NCBI GenBank assembly: GCA_001695595.3
Contig: MBPM02000009.1
Span: 372,001 to 436,000 of the forward strand
Direction of reading: 5' to 3'
DNA from: Plasmopara viticola
Taxonomy: Eukaryota; Oomycota; Peronosporomycetes; Peronosporales; Peronosporaceae
Length of the DNA: 64,000 bases
Shown piece by piece: positions 10,020 through 23,114 of the stretch (positions are counted from its first letter, which is position 1; every line of letters begins with the position of its first letter). The position numbers and the translations under genes are program-made. The notes below the pieces were generated by a model, which saw only the letters and a list, made by a program, of their open reading frames with translations, was not told where the DNA came from and did no database searches.

Positions 10020-10770
10020 TTCTAGCCCAATATATTCACTAAACTATCCACTCGCATAAATGAGGCATCTGCGCACGTTGTGTCCGTTGTTGCCACATGT
10101 ACTGCACTTGCACGGTTGGAAGTGAGCTTCTGATGGCTGCAGTAGCATACTGAGACTTGTTTTGTTTTTGACCGTCCGCGTCCCTTAGTGATATTAGAAG
10201 CCTTAGAGACAAATGTTGTCGGTGAGCTATTTGAAACTGAAAAGCTGAAAGAGGGGTCGTCCACTCCTGAAAAAAGCCTGCATGAATGACTATGTCTTTG
10301 ATAGAAGCATGCGACACATTGTAGTTGGTTGTCGATTTAAAGACCGATAATAGTATGATCACATGGTGCTTGTATGTCATCACCATAGCAACACGTGCTC
10401 TGAGTATTGCTATTGGAAAGTCGGACATCCTATTTTACTGGTATGCTGGCTCGAGCATTCAGTATCCTCATGACGAATGACGTTGACGATGACTTTATCA
10501 CCTAGAAATCAGGTCAAAACGTCTGACTACCTTCTTCGTTAGAGTGCCCAACTTTCTGAATTTGTCGCAATTTTCAGTTTATCTCGAAGTAATGTGGCGT
10601 TTTGACAGTCGAGAATGGGTAACCCATTAGTTGATCGAAAAGCTCTGTTGATGGATCCAACATTGTCTGATGTAAGAATTTCGAAGCGAGAACAGGGACT
10701 ACTTTTCCATGCCAATATTCGATAACGAATATAGTGCTGGGATATTTTCCGACCAATTTTGCGCCGCATG
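10020..10770 (-). pseudogene. MULE (MuDR-like) transposase C-terminal relic
   Basis: Pieces of a Mutator-like transposase lie in order on the minus strand but in different frames. Near 10770-10600 is EILTSDNVGSINRAF..LPILD, matching the conserved TSN..ES.N..PI segment. Near 10440-10400 is a weak SWIM-finger-like trace. Near 10260-10160 is SPTTFVSKASNITKGRGRS, the Gly-Arg-Pro-type linker. Near 10130-10070 is a CCHC zinc knuckle read as CSTCGNNGHNVRRC. Frame changes between the pieces and lack of the DDE core show that it is dead. The assignment rests on several independent motifs in the correct order. Confidence 0.6.
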
Positions 10771-12650
10771 ACTGTTAAAGTAGTGTCTGTACGTTCTTAG
10801 GTAATTCTCCACGCAAGCAATTCTAGATCTTTTGACCATAACACCCTTTTGAACTTTCCATCAAAGAACGGAAGCAATAGAGGTGGTGGATACTACTGTT
10901 AGCTTTTTTAGAGCAGGGATAATGCCTTTGTCTCGATCAGGTATAAATAAGCTTGGGTGAGTTGGTAAGCGGGATAAACGAAAACCTACGGAGAAACTCT
11001 AATTGTCTTAGTTTTTATGAGATACCACACACCAAGATTTAAAAGCTCCCCATTTACATTACGAATACACGCGATACAAACTGTCCCACCAACCGATGTT
11101 TTCAAAAATTAACTTCTATACTGAGACCTTTCGCAGCGTATGGTGGATAAGCCAGATGACTCTCACAAAAGACAATGCAAAGGCGGACGAACGCTCCATT
11201 CTTGACTTCAGATTGTGTCTGATGACCATTTCATGTCAAGGCATCGATGTGTGACGGTAGAAAGGGGCACTGGCTATCATCACCCAAAAACTCATGTGCC
11301 AACCGTTTTACGAAATTCATGTACGTAACAAAGCCTTCATTTTTTTCACCCTCTGTCGAGCAAATGCCACTGTTCTTGAGTGCTTTATGTACCTTATGTA
11401 TCTATTTCCATCAATCCATCCTGTGTGTAGTATGTATACATGCAAAGTTTAAAAACTAGAACTCGAGCAAACAATGCTCGTACAGACACACAGCCTTGTA
11501 AGACCGCTGGTTGCTGTACACAACGTAGTGGACTTTACTGATACGCGATCACTGCTTGGATACTATCTTCCTTCGGACTATACTCTCGTCGTGTGAGAAA
11601 AGAGTGTATGAGACCATCTCCTTGATGGGCAGCCCCATCTCCAAAGAGCAAAACATCTTTCCGAGCGAGACTGTAGATTTGATGGTTCCATTTCAACGGA
11701 ATAAATTATCAAGAACAAAACTACAAATTGTCACTCTCAACCACAAATTCCTAAGCAATGTATTGACCAAAGAATCCTAATTAATGTATATTGCTGGCAA
11801 ATTGAAGACGTAAAATCTTGTGCATTTATTGAAGTATGCTTTAGCTTAAAATTTATCAGATACAATGAGGAATATACAATGCAAAGACTTGTTTCATCGA
11901 AAGTAATCGTATGCTTTGGTATAATTGAACCGTCCCACTTTTTTATAATCTCTGTAAACTGTTAAAAAAAATTTGGAGTGATATCAAACTGAGATGGTGA
12001 TGCTATTCTCGTAAGTACGATTTAAGACTTTTTATCACAACCAGGGAGTGTGAACTTCTGATAGGAACTTTCCGTCTATTTACCACTTATTATGTAACGG
12101 TAATCATCGTTATGACTTATACCGCTATTTAAGGCTCAAGCATTTTTTTTTTAATTCCAACTAACATAAATTCATCATCATGCTTGCTTTAAAGGCTGTT
12201 TTGCTTCGAACAAATTTATCTCAAAATGAAAGGAATTTCGAATTATGGTCTGTCTGACATATATATCTGATCCGGGTCATAAGATGACTCAAGTATGCTC
12301 ACATAGAACACTGGACTTGCTCGCATCCTTTTAAGACTATTGACCGTATACCACATTTGGCTATGACCTTATAGGTCAAATAGAGCACGAGTGCAGCTTA
12401 GTCTCAAAGAGGGGGCAATGTCTGCATTTATAAGCAAAGATTTGAGCATTTGGTGATACTAAATCTCGGATTTGTTCCTCAGGCAGTGGGAGCATGTCAA
12501 TCCAACGCAATTGTTTATTTGAGCACACACTACATAATACACACCTTTCACTCGCTCTGTCTGGACATCAATTTTTGAATGCTCTACAGTGGTGGACATG
12601 TCCAGCCTGGTGCCACGAACCTTTAAATACTTACCGAAAAAAGCCCGAGA
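10771..12650. other. Gene-poor stretch
   Basis: Short frames only, AT-rich, no recognised domain. It is probably old transposon sequence beyond recognition. Confidence 0.5.
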
Positions 12651-12699
12651 TGTGAGGGTCGCGGTTTGAAACCATTTACTTCAAGACCCCTTAACTAAA

Positions 12700-13500
12700 A
12701 ACACGGCCGCGAATTCACTGAAACCGATGACAGTGTCCGGCTCAATCAGTCGGCAAATACCACAGTACCTATATTGCCTACCTAGACTCTGACAGGTCGA
12801 GCACAGTAATAGACTGACCGCTTCGAAATGGCAATGTCAAGCATCCAATGATGCGGCTACACTCGACGACGGTAGCACACACATTTCGTGCGCACACATG
12901 TAATTTGCATTTTAGTCCTCCAATACGGAGTATTTACGCCTTCTCTTGGCCTGAATGACCGTCAAGTTGTGTAATATAAGCTGCAAAGAGGATATGAAAA
13001 TATAGAATTCTGATTGAGATGAACATTTCAGGTGGTGGATCACGTTGATCAGTGCTGTGACACAACAGACCAGCTTTCTACGAGAGCCAATATAGCCTTG
13101 CACCTAAAAGCTTCGACAATTTCTTTTCGACTCTTTACACCATTGCCCTTTGGAGCCATTAGCAGCGCTACCTAAATATATCTTGTGAATATGTGCCACA
13201 AAAAAATGGCGATACAGACGAGGTCACACTTGTGATTGAGCTCTGAGCGATGCGATTCTCATTAGAAAAGTTCTTTTTTTTCGACGTATGTTTCCCCTTG
13301 AAGTCATACACTACAAAAAAATAATTTTTTTGCGAGAACTGAAGTAACCGTTTTGCAGTGCGTAGTGAAGCATAATTTGTATCGATCACGAACGACATAG
13401 AGCTTAGCATGTCAGCCTTAAATTTGACGACAACATACGTCATCGCAAGTAGCTATTTTACATGAGCACGATACGTCTTTCCGGCAACTCAAAGCGCAAG
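12700..13500 (-). mobile_element. Ty3/gypsy pol fragment, inverted copy
   Basis: Read on the minus strand, 13260-13170 gives SITSVTSSVSPFFCGTYSQD. This is the tract after RNase H that is also read on the plus strand at 31.7 kb (TTVTSSVSDNVCGSYAQDD) and 48.2 kb (CGTYAQDD). Downstream, GTGATCCACCACCTGAAATG and a tract around TGTGTGCGCACGAAATGTGT match 31.93-32.12 kb and 17.51-17.69 kb. The frame is broken. Boundaries are approximate. Confidence 0.6.
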
Positions 13501-15450
13501 TCTGCCGATATCTAAAGAAATTACTCTTTATCGCCCCTTATTGTCTGCTTGTAGTGGATCGGTACTGGTGGCAAAATCGGATGAGTCACAGACGACACTA
13601 AACAATATTTTATATATGCCGAGGCCAAGATCGGCACCTGTAGTAGACTTTCCATACCATTAGCAAAAGCTATGTTTAGGCTTCCATAAATCCGATAGCG
13701 TAGCCGAGGAAGCCTAAAGGTAAGATCAAGTTCTAATCACTATTAGCTGAATCCATCATGGAAGACACAACGAAGGTACTTGTGCTCGGAGTAAATCTTC
13801 GAGCCTGAAGGATGCATTTAATTCGCATTTTAAGAGATGTGCTTGGAGGCGAGGTGCAATCTTATCTAGTGAATAGCCTAACTAACGTATCAAGAAGCCT
13901 GATTCGACTGGATCAAGGACCTTGAGTGTCACCTATTTCTCCAAGCAAAATTTTGGTGTGTCATGAATTTACCTCTGCTAGGACTCAAAGATGTTATGGC
14001 ACAAATATTAAGACGACTATTGGATATGTATCGGAAATGAATATTGTTGGCGCTGAATACACGAGTCCAAAACGTAAAATGACACGCAAACAAATCAGCG
14101 ATGCTTTAAGCAATCGCTTTTTGGCTATAATTGGACTGGTGTTGAGCTAAGACAGTCCTTACTACCGCGCGTGGAATGGCATAGAACCATCGAGCGGTGT
14201 TTATAGATTAAACCATTTGCTTTATGACATGATGACGTAATAAACGTTGAGCCAGTGCAGTCGCTAATACTGCGTGCGGAGTGGCACTAAAATTACTTAT
14301 CGATTCTCGTAAAAGGCTCCAAACTTACCCCTTGCACAAGTTCCTGTGGCCGAGTTCGCATGTCTTTTCCCGACATGTTTACCTCAGACTCGTCTATTTC
14401 AAAACAAGACACTTTGCGCTGCCCAATAATTGTGTGTTGTCGATTTCTATTTGACGAGAATGACGGACCACTTAACTACATCGCGATGTATACGTGCTAC
14501 TACGATCGTGCATTGATGCACCAACGTTCGCATCGACGTCCAATTGAGAGCTTTTCTTTTGAAAGCCCGGCTTAACGATATCAGTGCTGCTTCACGTGCA
14601 TCAATTAAACCACACCGCGTTTGGCTTAGCCTCTGGATACCTCGACCATAAAGTGAGAGCTATTTATAACGAGTGCTGTCGGGGATCATTAATCCGAGAT
14701 TCACTTACATGACCCTTGTTTCTGCTGCTAAACTAGCAGTCATTCTTCCACACTGGTGTTCTCTTAGACCCCAAGACTATGACTAGCGTTTTCAGCTGGA
14801 ACATTAAAGAATATTGCTAGACGTTTCGCAGTCAACCAACATACTCTATGACCTACTTAAGCCCTTCATAGCTGCCTCAAATGTCATCTAGCTAGGCGTT
14901 AAAGTGCGGTCTGTTTTATGTGGCACGAAGCTTTTATAAAGCTAAGTTTCGTCGACCTTCGATCCGTACGGAGCATTTGGGGGCTATGAAATCTAGAGCT
15001 TCGTTTAAATATCGAGACGGAGCTTAGCTCTTCTTCACCGGGGTCCCTGCCTACCGTATTCTTGTAGTATGACAGGCGACTGATTTGAGCGTAGTTTTCT
15101 TGGCTCTTTGAACCTCGAGGAGGCACTTCAAACACATAAAACGGAGCTATACCATAGGTGAAACATCGACGGATGCTACTACTACTACTACTACCGAGAT
15201 TCAAGAAACGGGACCGCCCGTTAGGCTCTGGCTCTGTGAGCCCCCCTCCAGACCGTCAGGCCCGGCATTCATTACAACTTTTGCGGATTACTAAAATGTG
15301 TACACGAAACACCTTCGTCTGCGCCTCACCCGTGCGCGGTCCGCCCACAGAGACAATGGCATCTACACCGACAAAATTTAAGTCAGCTGTCGCTTCAGCT
15401 CACTTCGGTGGGTAGCGCAACGCCAACTACGTATGTATTCGTTTATGTGC
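13501..15450. other. Gene-poor stretch with a short trinucleotide repeat
   Basis: No supportable gene. A (CTA)n tract of 19 bases lies at 15176-15194. Confidence 0.5.
15176..15194. repeat. (CTA)6 microsatellite
   Basis: Six uninterrupted CTA units plus one base can be read directly. Confidence 0.9.
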
Positions 15451-15499
15451 TCTTCTACCGAGCATCGAGATGACCAAAGCCACTTTTGTTGCTCCGCTC

Positions 15500-18400
15500 C
15501 CTGCAAGGCAAAAAAATGCCCACTTCTATTTATCTGACCCAAATCAGAAGGTTACCTCCTTTTTTATATATTATGTCTCCACTTTCACCATAAGAAGCTT
15601 CCGTTTGGGTGGGCATCCGTCTTGGCTGCTGGCAACATCGACGCAGACATCCCGCCAACTTTATCTTAAAAAATGCCTATACGTAGCACTTTTGAAATTC
15701 TATAGGCGCACCGTTCGTGTCGGGTTTTCTTGCATCCAATTGCTGTACCCCATCGGAGCCAAGCAGAAGATTTTATTCGTATGACCCATTGAGCATACTG
15801 CTTCGTCTTCACGTAATGATAATGAAGTAAAAGTCCGAACATTAGATTTTGCACGTAAACCTCTAACGGTGCTCGCAAGATACAGCATTTGCTGCATGTC
15901 ATTGGTGTTGTGGTCGGCTTCGAGCTAAGGCAGCATGGACAAGATCCTACCACCCAGTGTGGAGAGGTACATAAACGACTGTGAGATGCTTGAAAAGAGC
16001 TCCACTCTAGGCTTGTAATGGATAACATGACATGGTATCAAAAGCGAGCTCTTCCGCGATACGACACATTATATACTACGCGACACTTGTGGCGTACAGG
16101 TTTTGCTAGATACCATGGAAGATATGCCTAGTTGTGATCCAAGGCATCAGAAGTGCGGCCTTTGACGATACACGTTAAGTGCACTGAGCAACGCTTGTCG
16201 TGAAGAGCGCTTACTGGATGTCTGGCGTGGCATAGTCTATCAGGGGTCAGGACCTCTTTTGTGCCACCGCATTTGATGCACGTGGAGTGGCACAAAAGCA
16301 TATTTGATCAGCATAGCTCTTCGCTTGACGTCAATGCAGACATTAGCGCACTTACTCGCAATCATGACAGCACAATTACGACCTGGATCAGCTAATTGAG
16401 ACCATGACTTTTGTCAAAGAGAAGACGGTGACGAATGGTGCTTGATGAGTACCTCAGGACCTAGCCTCTTTGATTTGGACGGTATAAGGCAGACATTTCA
16501 ATAATGATATTTGAGTTAGGCCACATGTTTATGCACTAATGGGTTGAAGCCGAGAAAATCTAAAAACGATTTTGCCAATATATGCTCTGTCTTCAAAGAT
16601 TCTTGTAAGGTGGACAACATAGCTTCGGTAGCAGTTATCTGACTGAATCGGAGATTAGCTTCTCATCGTTGTCAGATTAAGCGATCTTCTTAGGCATCAA
16701 GTAGGCACTTAGCGCACGAAGTATACCTTCGATCTTGAAATCTCAATTGAACCTACTCTATCTTTGCGAAAGGTATACCAATGTGGGTCTCACAAAAGTT
16801 GCTTTCGGCTTTAGTACATGAAAGAGGCGTACAAGGTTAGACTGACTTGATCTCAGAAGCCAAATTCTGCGTAGCATAATTTTTTCCTTTTACAACAGAA
16901 GCTTGTGACGTCGTTGGCCCTTTTTGCACACGAATTACAAGAAGAAAGAAGTTCGAAAAAGTACGTCTTCCTATTTCACGCCGACATCCCATGTTAGACT
17001 GCCAAATTCAATACACTTATCGTGGATATATTTTGGTTAGAGCGGCGTATCCTAGATATATACAATACGCTTAATGCGGCTACAAACGCTGATAAAAAAT
17101 ATATGCTGGCAACATGGCGGGATGTGTAATGTACAACGCACTCGGCTTTGGCCACGGAGATTTTATCAAGGTGAGAGTGGCAAAACATGACCGCGGTTAT
17201 CACTTAGAGCGTATACCCTGAACGTAGTCGGTCATTCTGCGAAGCTTCTGCATATCTGAATAGGTCATAATACTGACCCGTATGGCAGATGCGAATTTAG
17301 AGCACGGAAAGATAGCATTAAATCCAGATTGTCTATCTATAAACAGCACTTAAGCACACGCGCATATATAAGCTTCATGAATTTGTGGATCAATACATAT
17401 TTAACACAAAAAAATCAAATTTTTTCTAAGGGTCATTTATGTAAGTTTGCGACCTTCAACCACATCCCGCGAAGTTCAAGGCTGCTTTAAATGGTAGTCA
17501 TTACAGCACTGTTTTACGCGACACACCACGTGAAATGTTCCTCATATTCAGGAATAAAAATAGCTCTATATACAGCTAAAAACCATGGCCTGGCAATCGT
17601 TCTGTTAAAAAAAGGCGTATGGCTTCGTAAGTACTTCGTGCTAGTAGTTAGAATTGTAAAGTACATATGTGCGCACGAAGAATGCGTGCCAAAGCTGTAA
17701 GATGCGGCCGCACCATTGGCAATCTTGACGGTGCTATTATGCAGTTGGCAATCAATTACTATAGATTTTGTGCTTGTGCTGGAGGACTCGGCAGGAAATA
17801 CTTTCTGGTGACCAATTAAGCACTTGTTCTGTGTTAGACACGGTCAACAGTGTTAAAGTAACAACGCAGCTTCTCGGCCGTGTATTCAGACAACAAGGGC
17901 TCTTGACGTAAATCGTCTCGGGTTGAGACCCTAGCTTCTCGAAACTTATTTAAACGACAGCTCTAAGGTCCAAGGCACTAGAATAGCCATGTTCAATAGG
18001 TCCATCCGCAAATCGCTGGTCGGACAAACCGAGTGAATTGCAGTGTCGAAGACAGGTCATGTAGTCTTTGCGCGGATACACTAATCATTCTATCCGCATG
18101 TAAAATTTGCACTGAACAATACCGCTTATACTCCAAAAGGCTTTGCGCCATTAAGCGTAAATGGATGAGCCAATCGTTAGTGTAGAATGCAATTGCTACC
18201 AGGCCGTCGTAGCTTTTCGCATAGAGGAAATGTGATTTTAAATCGCTGACCTTCGCACTTTACTTAGAACGAACAATAGTCGCAAGTCGCTGTCTGCTGA
18301 ATCTAACGATAAGGATAAGTCACAATACTAAACTAAATGCTTTACTTATATAAACTGAAATTTATTAAAATTATCGATAATAAAATTTCTTTACTATTAC

Positions 18401-18500
18401 TATCTAGTATAGTGATATCTGCTATCAAGCATTAAGCACAAATCACAAATTCGTGTGCTATCACCGCAACATTTAATAACACTGCCTTATTAATAGCCAA
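15500..18500 (+). mobile_element. Decayed Ty3/gypsy retrotransposon, copy A
   Basis: Shared words with the other copies run in the same order: the GCTCTTCGCTTGACGTCAAT region (16320) with 30.17 kb, a CACCACGTGAAATGTTC tract (17.52 kb) with 31.94 kb, and GACTCGGCAGGAAATAC (17.79 kb) with 32.2 kb. At 17.83-17.95 kb DTVNSVKVTTQLLGRVFRQQ can be read, part of the integrase core. At 18003-18038 the frame reads HPQIAGRTNRVN, the C-terminal integrase motif. Many stops and indels make it a dead relic. Left boundary is approximate; no intact LTR pair was found. Confidence 0.65.
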
Positions 18501-18515
18501 AACATCACGTGATAT

Positions 18516-18839
18516 TCTTCGGAAAAGGTTGGGGTGACGCCCTCCTTCCAAGCGCGGGGGCTAAATGCTCGCGCGCTTCGGGCAGGTGCTCTCGGGCATC
18601 TGCAGGTCTCTAACGAGTCTTACCCTCGACGCGACGGTCTCCAGCCCCAGGGTGCCACCTGGGCTCTTACCAAGTCAGAGCTAAACAAAATAATGGAAGA
18701 CCCACGCGACCTCGGTGCTGGCTGCACTGCGCGCCGAACGAAACCCGACGTATGCGGACACAACTCTATGCCGTGGACTAGCCAGACTGAGCCTAGCACG
18801 TGCATAATTTGGCAACGCGATAATGTAATACATTACATT
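18516..18839 (+). mobile_element. LINE-derived short non-autonomous element, copy 1
   Basis: This ~324-bp element joins the LINE 5' region (GGTTGGGGTGACGCCCTCC onward) to the LINE 3' end (TGGGCTCTTACCAAGTCAGA, then the tract around AATGGAAGACCC) and ends in an ATTACATTAC-type tail. Target-site duplications flank it: ACATCACGTGATAT at 18502-18515 and ACATCACGTAATAT at 18840-18853, one mismatch. It lies inside or at the edge of gypsy copy A, so it is younger than that element. It shares its two internal deletions with the copies at 24.7 and 38.3 kb. Confidence 0.85.
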
Positions 18840-18899
18840 ACATCACGTAATATGTATCACCAATATGGAAAGACCAATACATTAATGGGACACACAATT

Positions 18900-19760
18900 A
18901 AATCGTGAACCTTACACCATACTCGCTTATTACTTAAGCTCTCACTGTTGCCGAGAGATTGATAAAAAAACTTGTATTCAATTACAAGTATGAAAATGTA
19001 TTTTAAGCTAACAGACGTAAAGAACATCAACTAATGTGGTTGGTTTTGGCTACCACCCTTGTAACAAAGTCTCATACGACGACAAGTGATGTTTTCAAGC
19101 AACTTCAATGAGGTGCTAAGAGCACGCGAGGAGTGGGTTTCGGAAAGCCTTCGCAGCGCACAAAAAATGACGTACTTCTTGGCACGATAGTCTGCATCGA
19201 CTACGGAATGCCATCCGGAATGCTCTCTCCCTCTTCGTCTCACTCGTTGCTAAAAGAGGAAGCGACTTCTTACTGGCGTTGCCCATGTCAACGTCATCAG
19301 TGAGTGAGCTAAAAAAAGATGAAGACAATGTGATCATTGTCCATGTGACGATGAAGAAAGCGAAAGTAAAGGTAACAAAGTAGCGACCGGAGTCTTATCG
19401 CTAGCGTCGGTATCGAATCGTAAAGACTATTTTTAGTTGCGTTGGTTCGTAAGCTCACTGGACCTACCTTAGGTTCTTTCGTGAACTGACTCTTTTGACT
19501 TCACCCTCATCATCCTGGTCTTCAGCGTCGTTGAGTTTATCAACAAAGACATTACAAATCGGGTTCTATCCCTGAAAGCTACCGTAAGCTGTCCAGTCCT
19601 TACGAGCGAGATCTTTCGCACGATTAGTGGATCTAACTACATGTCTTACACTTTTTGGGGTTTATTTTTGACTATGAAGCCCGTGCCCGACAAAACAATT
19701 ATGCCAAGACCAAGAAGGTCTTGAGTTTGCTTTGATCGAGAAGCAATAAAAATAATAAAA
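18900..19760 (+). repeat. Block following gypsy pol, copy A (3' part)
   Basis: The segment is shared with 33.0-33.9, 49.6-50.5 and 61.7-62.7 kb. Common landmarks are the CGACG..AAGTGAT word, the run to TTCGTC, GAGCTGTCG/CGTGAACTGACTC followed by the CTTCACCCTCATCATCCTGG word, and a tract ending near TTTTTGGGGTTTA. It may be the 3' untranslated/LTR part of the gypsy element or host DNA copied with it. No coding role is recognised. Confidence 0.5.
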
Positions 19761-20049
19761 GAGCTGTATATTAGAAACTCACGAAAATTAGCATTATCAT
19801 ATAATAGCAAATAATAAAAAAATGCTAATTTATTTATTACTTTAAAAATTGTAACACAATTAGTCAAACAAATGATTTTATATATTTCGCTTGACAAAAA
19901 GTAGCTATTGGTCCATGACGTCTCGGTGTTTAATGTTACATTTTAGAAGTAAACAGTGTAAAAATCAGATGCATTTATCAAACCGTAAAATGCGTGAGCG
20001 TTTGCGTCGGATAATGCGCAGGCACATATGGAGAGGCTAACCTATTTGC

Positions 20050-22350
20050 TGGGCAAAACAATGATTAGTCACGGAGTGCCCCGATACCTGTCTCAAAGGG
20101 CGCAAGCCGAGCAACCTCCTCGCAAGGAGGCACCGTTACGCGCTCAAGGCTCGTCAAACAGGTTTGTAAAAAACTGAGAATCTCGTAGCTGGGACAGCTA
20201 GTACGCAACTTGGCAAAGACAGTCGTTTCGTCGACGTTACGGTTCGACAACTGCTCTGTTTCGCCGCTAGACGTCAGTCGTGAGAGATATATTAGCGTTT
20301 ATCTTCAATTATCCTTGATAAATGGGCAAGCTCCACTGATACGTAAAGAAAGTTTTTGCACGACGCCGTCGTCACGGCCAGATGAAGTCAGTCTCTAATA
20401 TAGGGGGATAATTGCACTTTTAAAATTCATGGAAATTAAATGCCCAGCTTGGTCAAGTTTCCGGGACGTCGAAGACGTCTGATCATGGTGATTAGCGTCG
20501 TCGGCAAGACAACATTTACTGCTGCTACAACGAAGCCATGAGCAGAGCCCATCTCGAGTTTTTTTCTGCTGTGAGCACGTGCTTACGTGATAATGCTGTT
20601 GTACCAAGTAGGTCGCAGTACGACACTTGATGTCGAGTCTCCAGCAGATCAAATCTAAAGCACTGCTTTGCTCGCACATCGATTTCACTAGATCTATTGC
20701 AAAGTCCAAGCAGCGCGTGCAGCTTTTTAAATTTTTGCTCTCCGCACTTAAGATACCATTCATTATTTTATAACGTTGCATCATAAGTGAGTACCGTAGT
20801 TTCGACACCGAATTTTTACTCTTTGGGCCTCTAAGCAAGCAAGGTAGTTCGCATAGGAAATTCCTGAAAAACTTATAGCATGGGTCGTAAAGCTGTGCGT
20901 GCCTCATGCTGAGCGCTCTTCGACGTCATATGCATCGATGTTTATCGATGTAGCCCCTCGGGCGACTTGTCGGGCACGAACTTGCAATTTGTCCACACTT
21001 TGGAGTTATAAAAATGTATGTTATGCTGTGACTGCACCTCGTGCTCTTGCGCTAGTATATTACGAGCTTCGGTTCATCAAGATTTGAGCACGGAGTGCGT
21101 GGGGTACGCAGTACTAGAACTAATGGGGAGCTCGCGGTTTGCAACGCACGAACTTTTGATTGCATGGCTCGGGCCAGGGCGACGGATGCAGGATACATTG
21201 TCAGCGACTGGTACATAATTGGGGTTTGAAGCCAACAAAAAATTATAAAAAACCAAGCTTTTACTGTCCAAATAGCACGCGGCATCCTGGCGTTTGTATA
21301 GCTATGCCGTCAGTTCACGATCAAAAAGCTTGTAATGCTCTGGAAAAAAGTAGACATGATCCAAGCGTCACACTTGACTACCATCCAACACCAAATGGTG
21401 TTAAGGACGAGGATGTAATTGAGCAAATACCGAACTCAGCTAGAAAGTCCGCAGCTCGTATTATGGTAGTTGCTCGACATTGATTCCGTGAGATGTAATA
21501 AGCTCTTAGGGCTATTTATGAGCCGCCTTAAGACACAACAATGATGTTTTAAACAGGGCCTTTCACACTAAAGGCTATGACTTGTATGGACTCAGAAAGT
21601 CCAATGTCTTGATGAAATAGAGTGCAACGGGTTTGCACAGACCCACATCCTGTCACGCCAGTTCGCGATGCTGCCATTTTGTTCGGTACTGGAAAGTTAT
21701 CATAAATCAGCAAATAGTACAATAACTAATCCTTAGTACATGCGAGTACGAATTACTTTGGTAAATGGTAGATCCAAAATATTGTTCGCAATATCCTTTA
21801 AAAGTTCAGTTCGCATGTAAAGTATAAGAGTTACATAGAGTTTTAGTACTAAGAGTAACAGAAACCCTTGAAATTCCAATTTGCGACCTGTATTCGCTAA
21901 CAGCGCGAGGGTCGCTAAGCTTAATTCTTGCTTTTTATAAGCAAATATCGTCAGCCTTGGATGACTGCCACCATACTCCAAGCAAGGCCAAAATGCGTAC
22001 TTTACTTCACCACAACGATTTTCGGGTAATATTACTATTTTTGACCCAACGGCTCTCATGAGCTCTGAAGAAAGGAATAGTGGCATTACAAAACAAGAAG
22101 CTCATGGCGCCTCCTACAGTTTATCTGCTTAACCAGCCTCGCCACTGGCCATAAAAGTCATGGACCGCTAAAATTTGCTCTTATCTTGGCCTCTTATTCG
22201 CATTGTGATGAGCGACAACTCCAAATGTAGGCTTCTTAAATCGCTCCCCACGCGGTCAAACCGCGACTTTCTTTAAAAAAAGTTCGAGCCGTTGAGAACC
22301 TTGACGAGTAATGGTGTAAACAAACTTCTTGGTTATGTGCTGCACAAGCC
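20050..22350 (-). repeat. Repeat block S, copy 2
   Basis: The tract is homologous to 38.75-41.0 kb and in part to 55.7-56.6 kb. Shared landmarks are GGCAAAGACAGTCGTTTCGT, the CTAGACGTCAGTCGTGA word, ATGTCATATGCATC-type words near 20.93 kb, ATGGCTCGGGCCAG (21.17 kb), and GACTTGTATGGACTCAGAA (21.57 kb). A 170-codon minus-strand frame (20907-20395) belongs to it and contains CRTATYL, but its sequence is not conserved as protein over its length. It is probably a decayed transposon of unknown type. Confidence 0.5.
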
Positions 22351-22437
22351 TTACAGTTGGACCGACTGCCGTGCATCCCGACACGAGGAGTCTAAAAAGC
22401 ACTGGATATTGCTTTCCTCCCCGGTGAGCTCCATGCT

Positions 22438-22513
22438 TGAAATAATGCTTCAAACGCACATATAAGTACTCATTCCTATGAGTACTAATATGTGCGTTTG
22501 AAGCATTATTTCA
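22438..22513. repeat. Fold-back repeat with 36-bp arms
   Basis: Arms 22438-22473 and 22478-22513 are reverse complements with one mismatch, separated by the 4-base loop TCCT. The arm contains ATGCTTCAAACGCACATA. Confidence 0.95.
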
Positions 22514-22998
22514 ACGTTGTCGTAGCTAGGGGCACCATCAGCCACCCGTAGTTGTCTTACCAGCAAGGTGGGGAGCAGGCAATGCTTTATGTAGTGTTGG
22601 AGAGATCTGTGGGCTTGTATGAGACTTGAAGATCTGATATTATAACGTCAAAAGCTTGGGTATGTCAACGTCGCTTTGGAAAGGGCAATGAGGTTGAAAT
22701 TTCTGAATCGTAAGAAGCTTGTTGATACGATATTTTGCTTTGTTCGTAAGTGCCGGCTGGCATTATTCTTTTGAGTGGTTACCGGCCATGCTTTATTCAT
22801 CTTGATGTAAAATCTAAGTTTTTTCTTTCATATGAATTCTAGGGGGATAAAGTGCATTTTTTGTCGTTTGCAATGCTATCGCCCGACGATTAACAAACAA
22901 TTTCCGTGAAAAACTTTGCTCAAATTATAAAGATCGGAGAAAATACTCATTTAGCCTTTTCCCTCTAGTCCCAGAAGCACTTGTGCGTTAAGAGGTAA

Positions 22999-23114
22999 CG
23001 GGGCTAAAAAAACTGGTTAGATCCTATCACTTTCGTGAATCTATTAGGAATAGTAGCGGGGCTAAAATAATTGGTTAGATCCTATCACTTTCGTGAATCT
23101 ATTAGGAATAGTAG
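22999..23114. repeat. Two 58-bp tandem units
   Basis: 22999-23056 and 23057-23114 are direct copies starting CGGGGCTAAA and ending AATAGTAG. They differ at only a few positions near AAAAAACTGG/AATAATTGG. Confidence 0.95.

Noticed and set aside
20395..20907. 170-codon minus-strand frame as a host gene
   Set aside because: It belongs to repeat block S; the copy at 39 kb is broken and protein similarity is limited to a short stretch.
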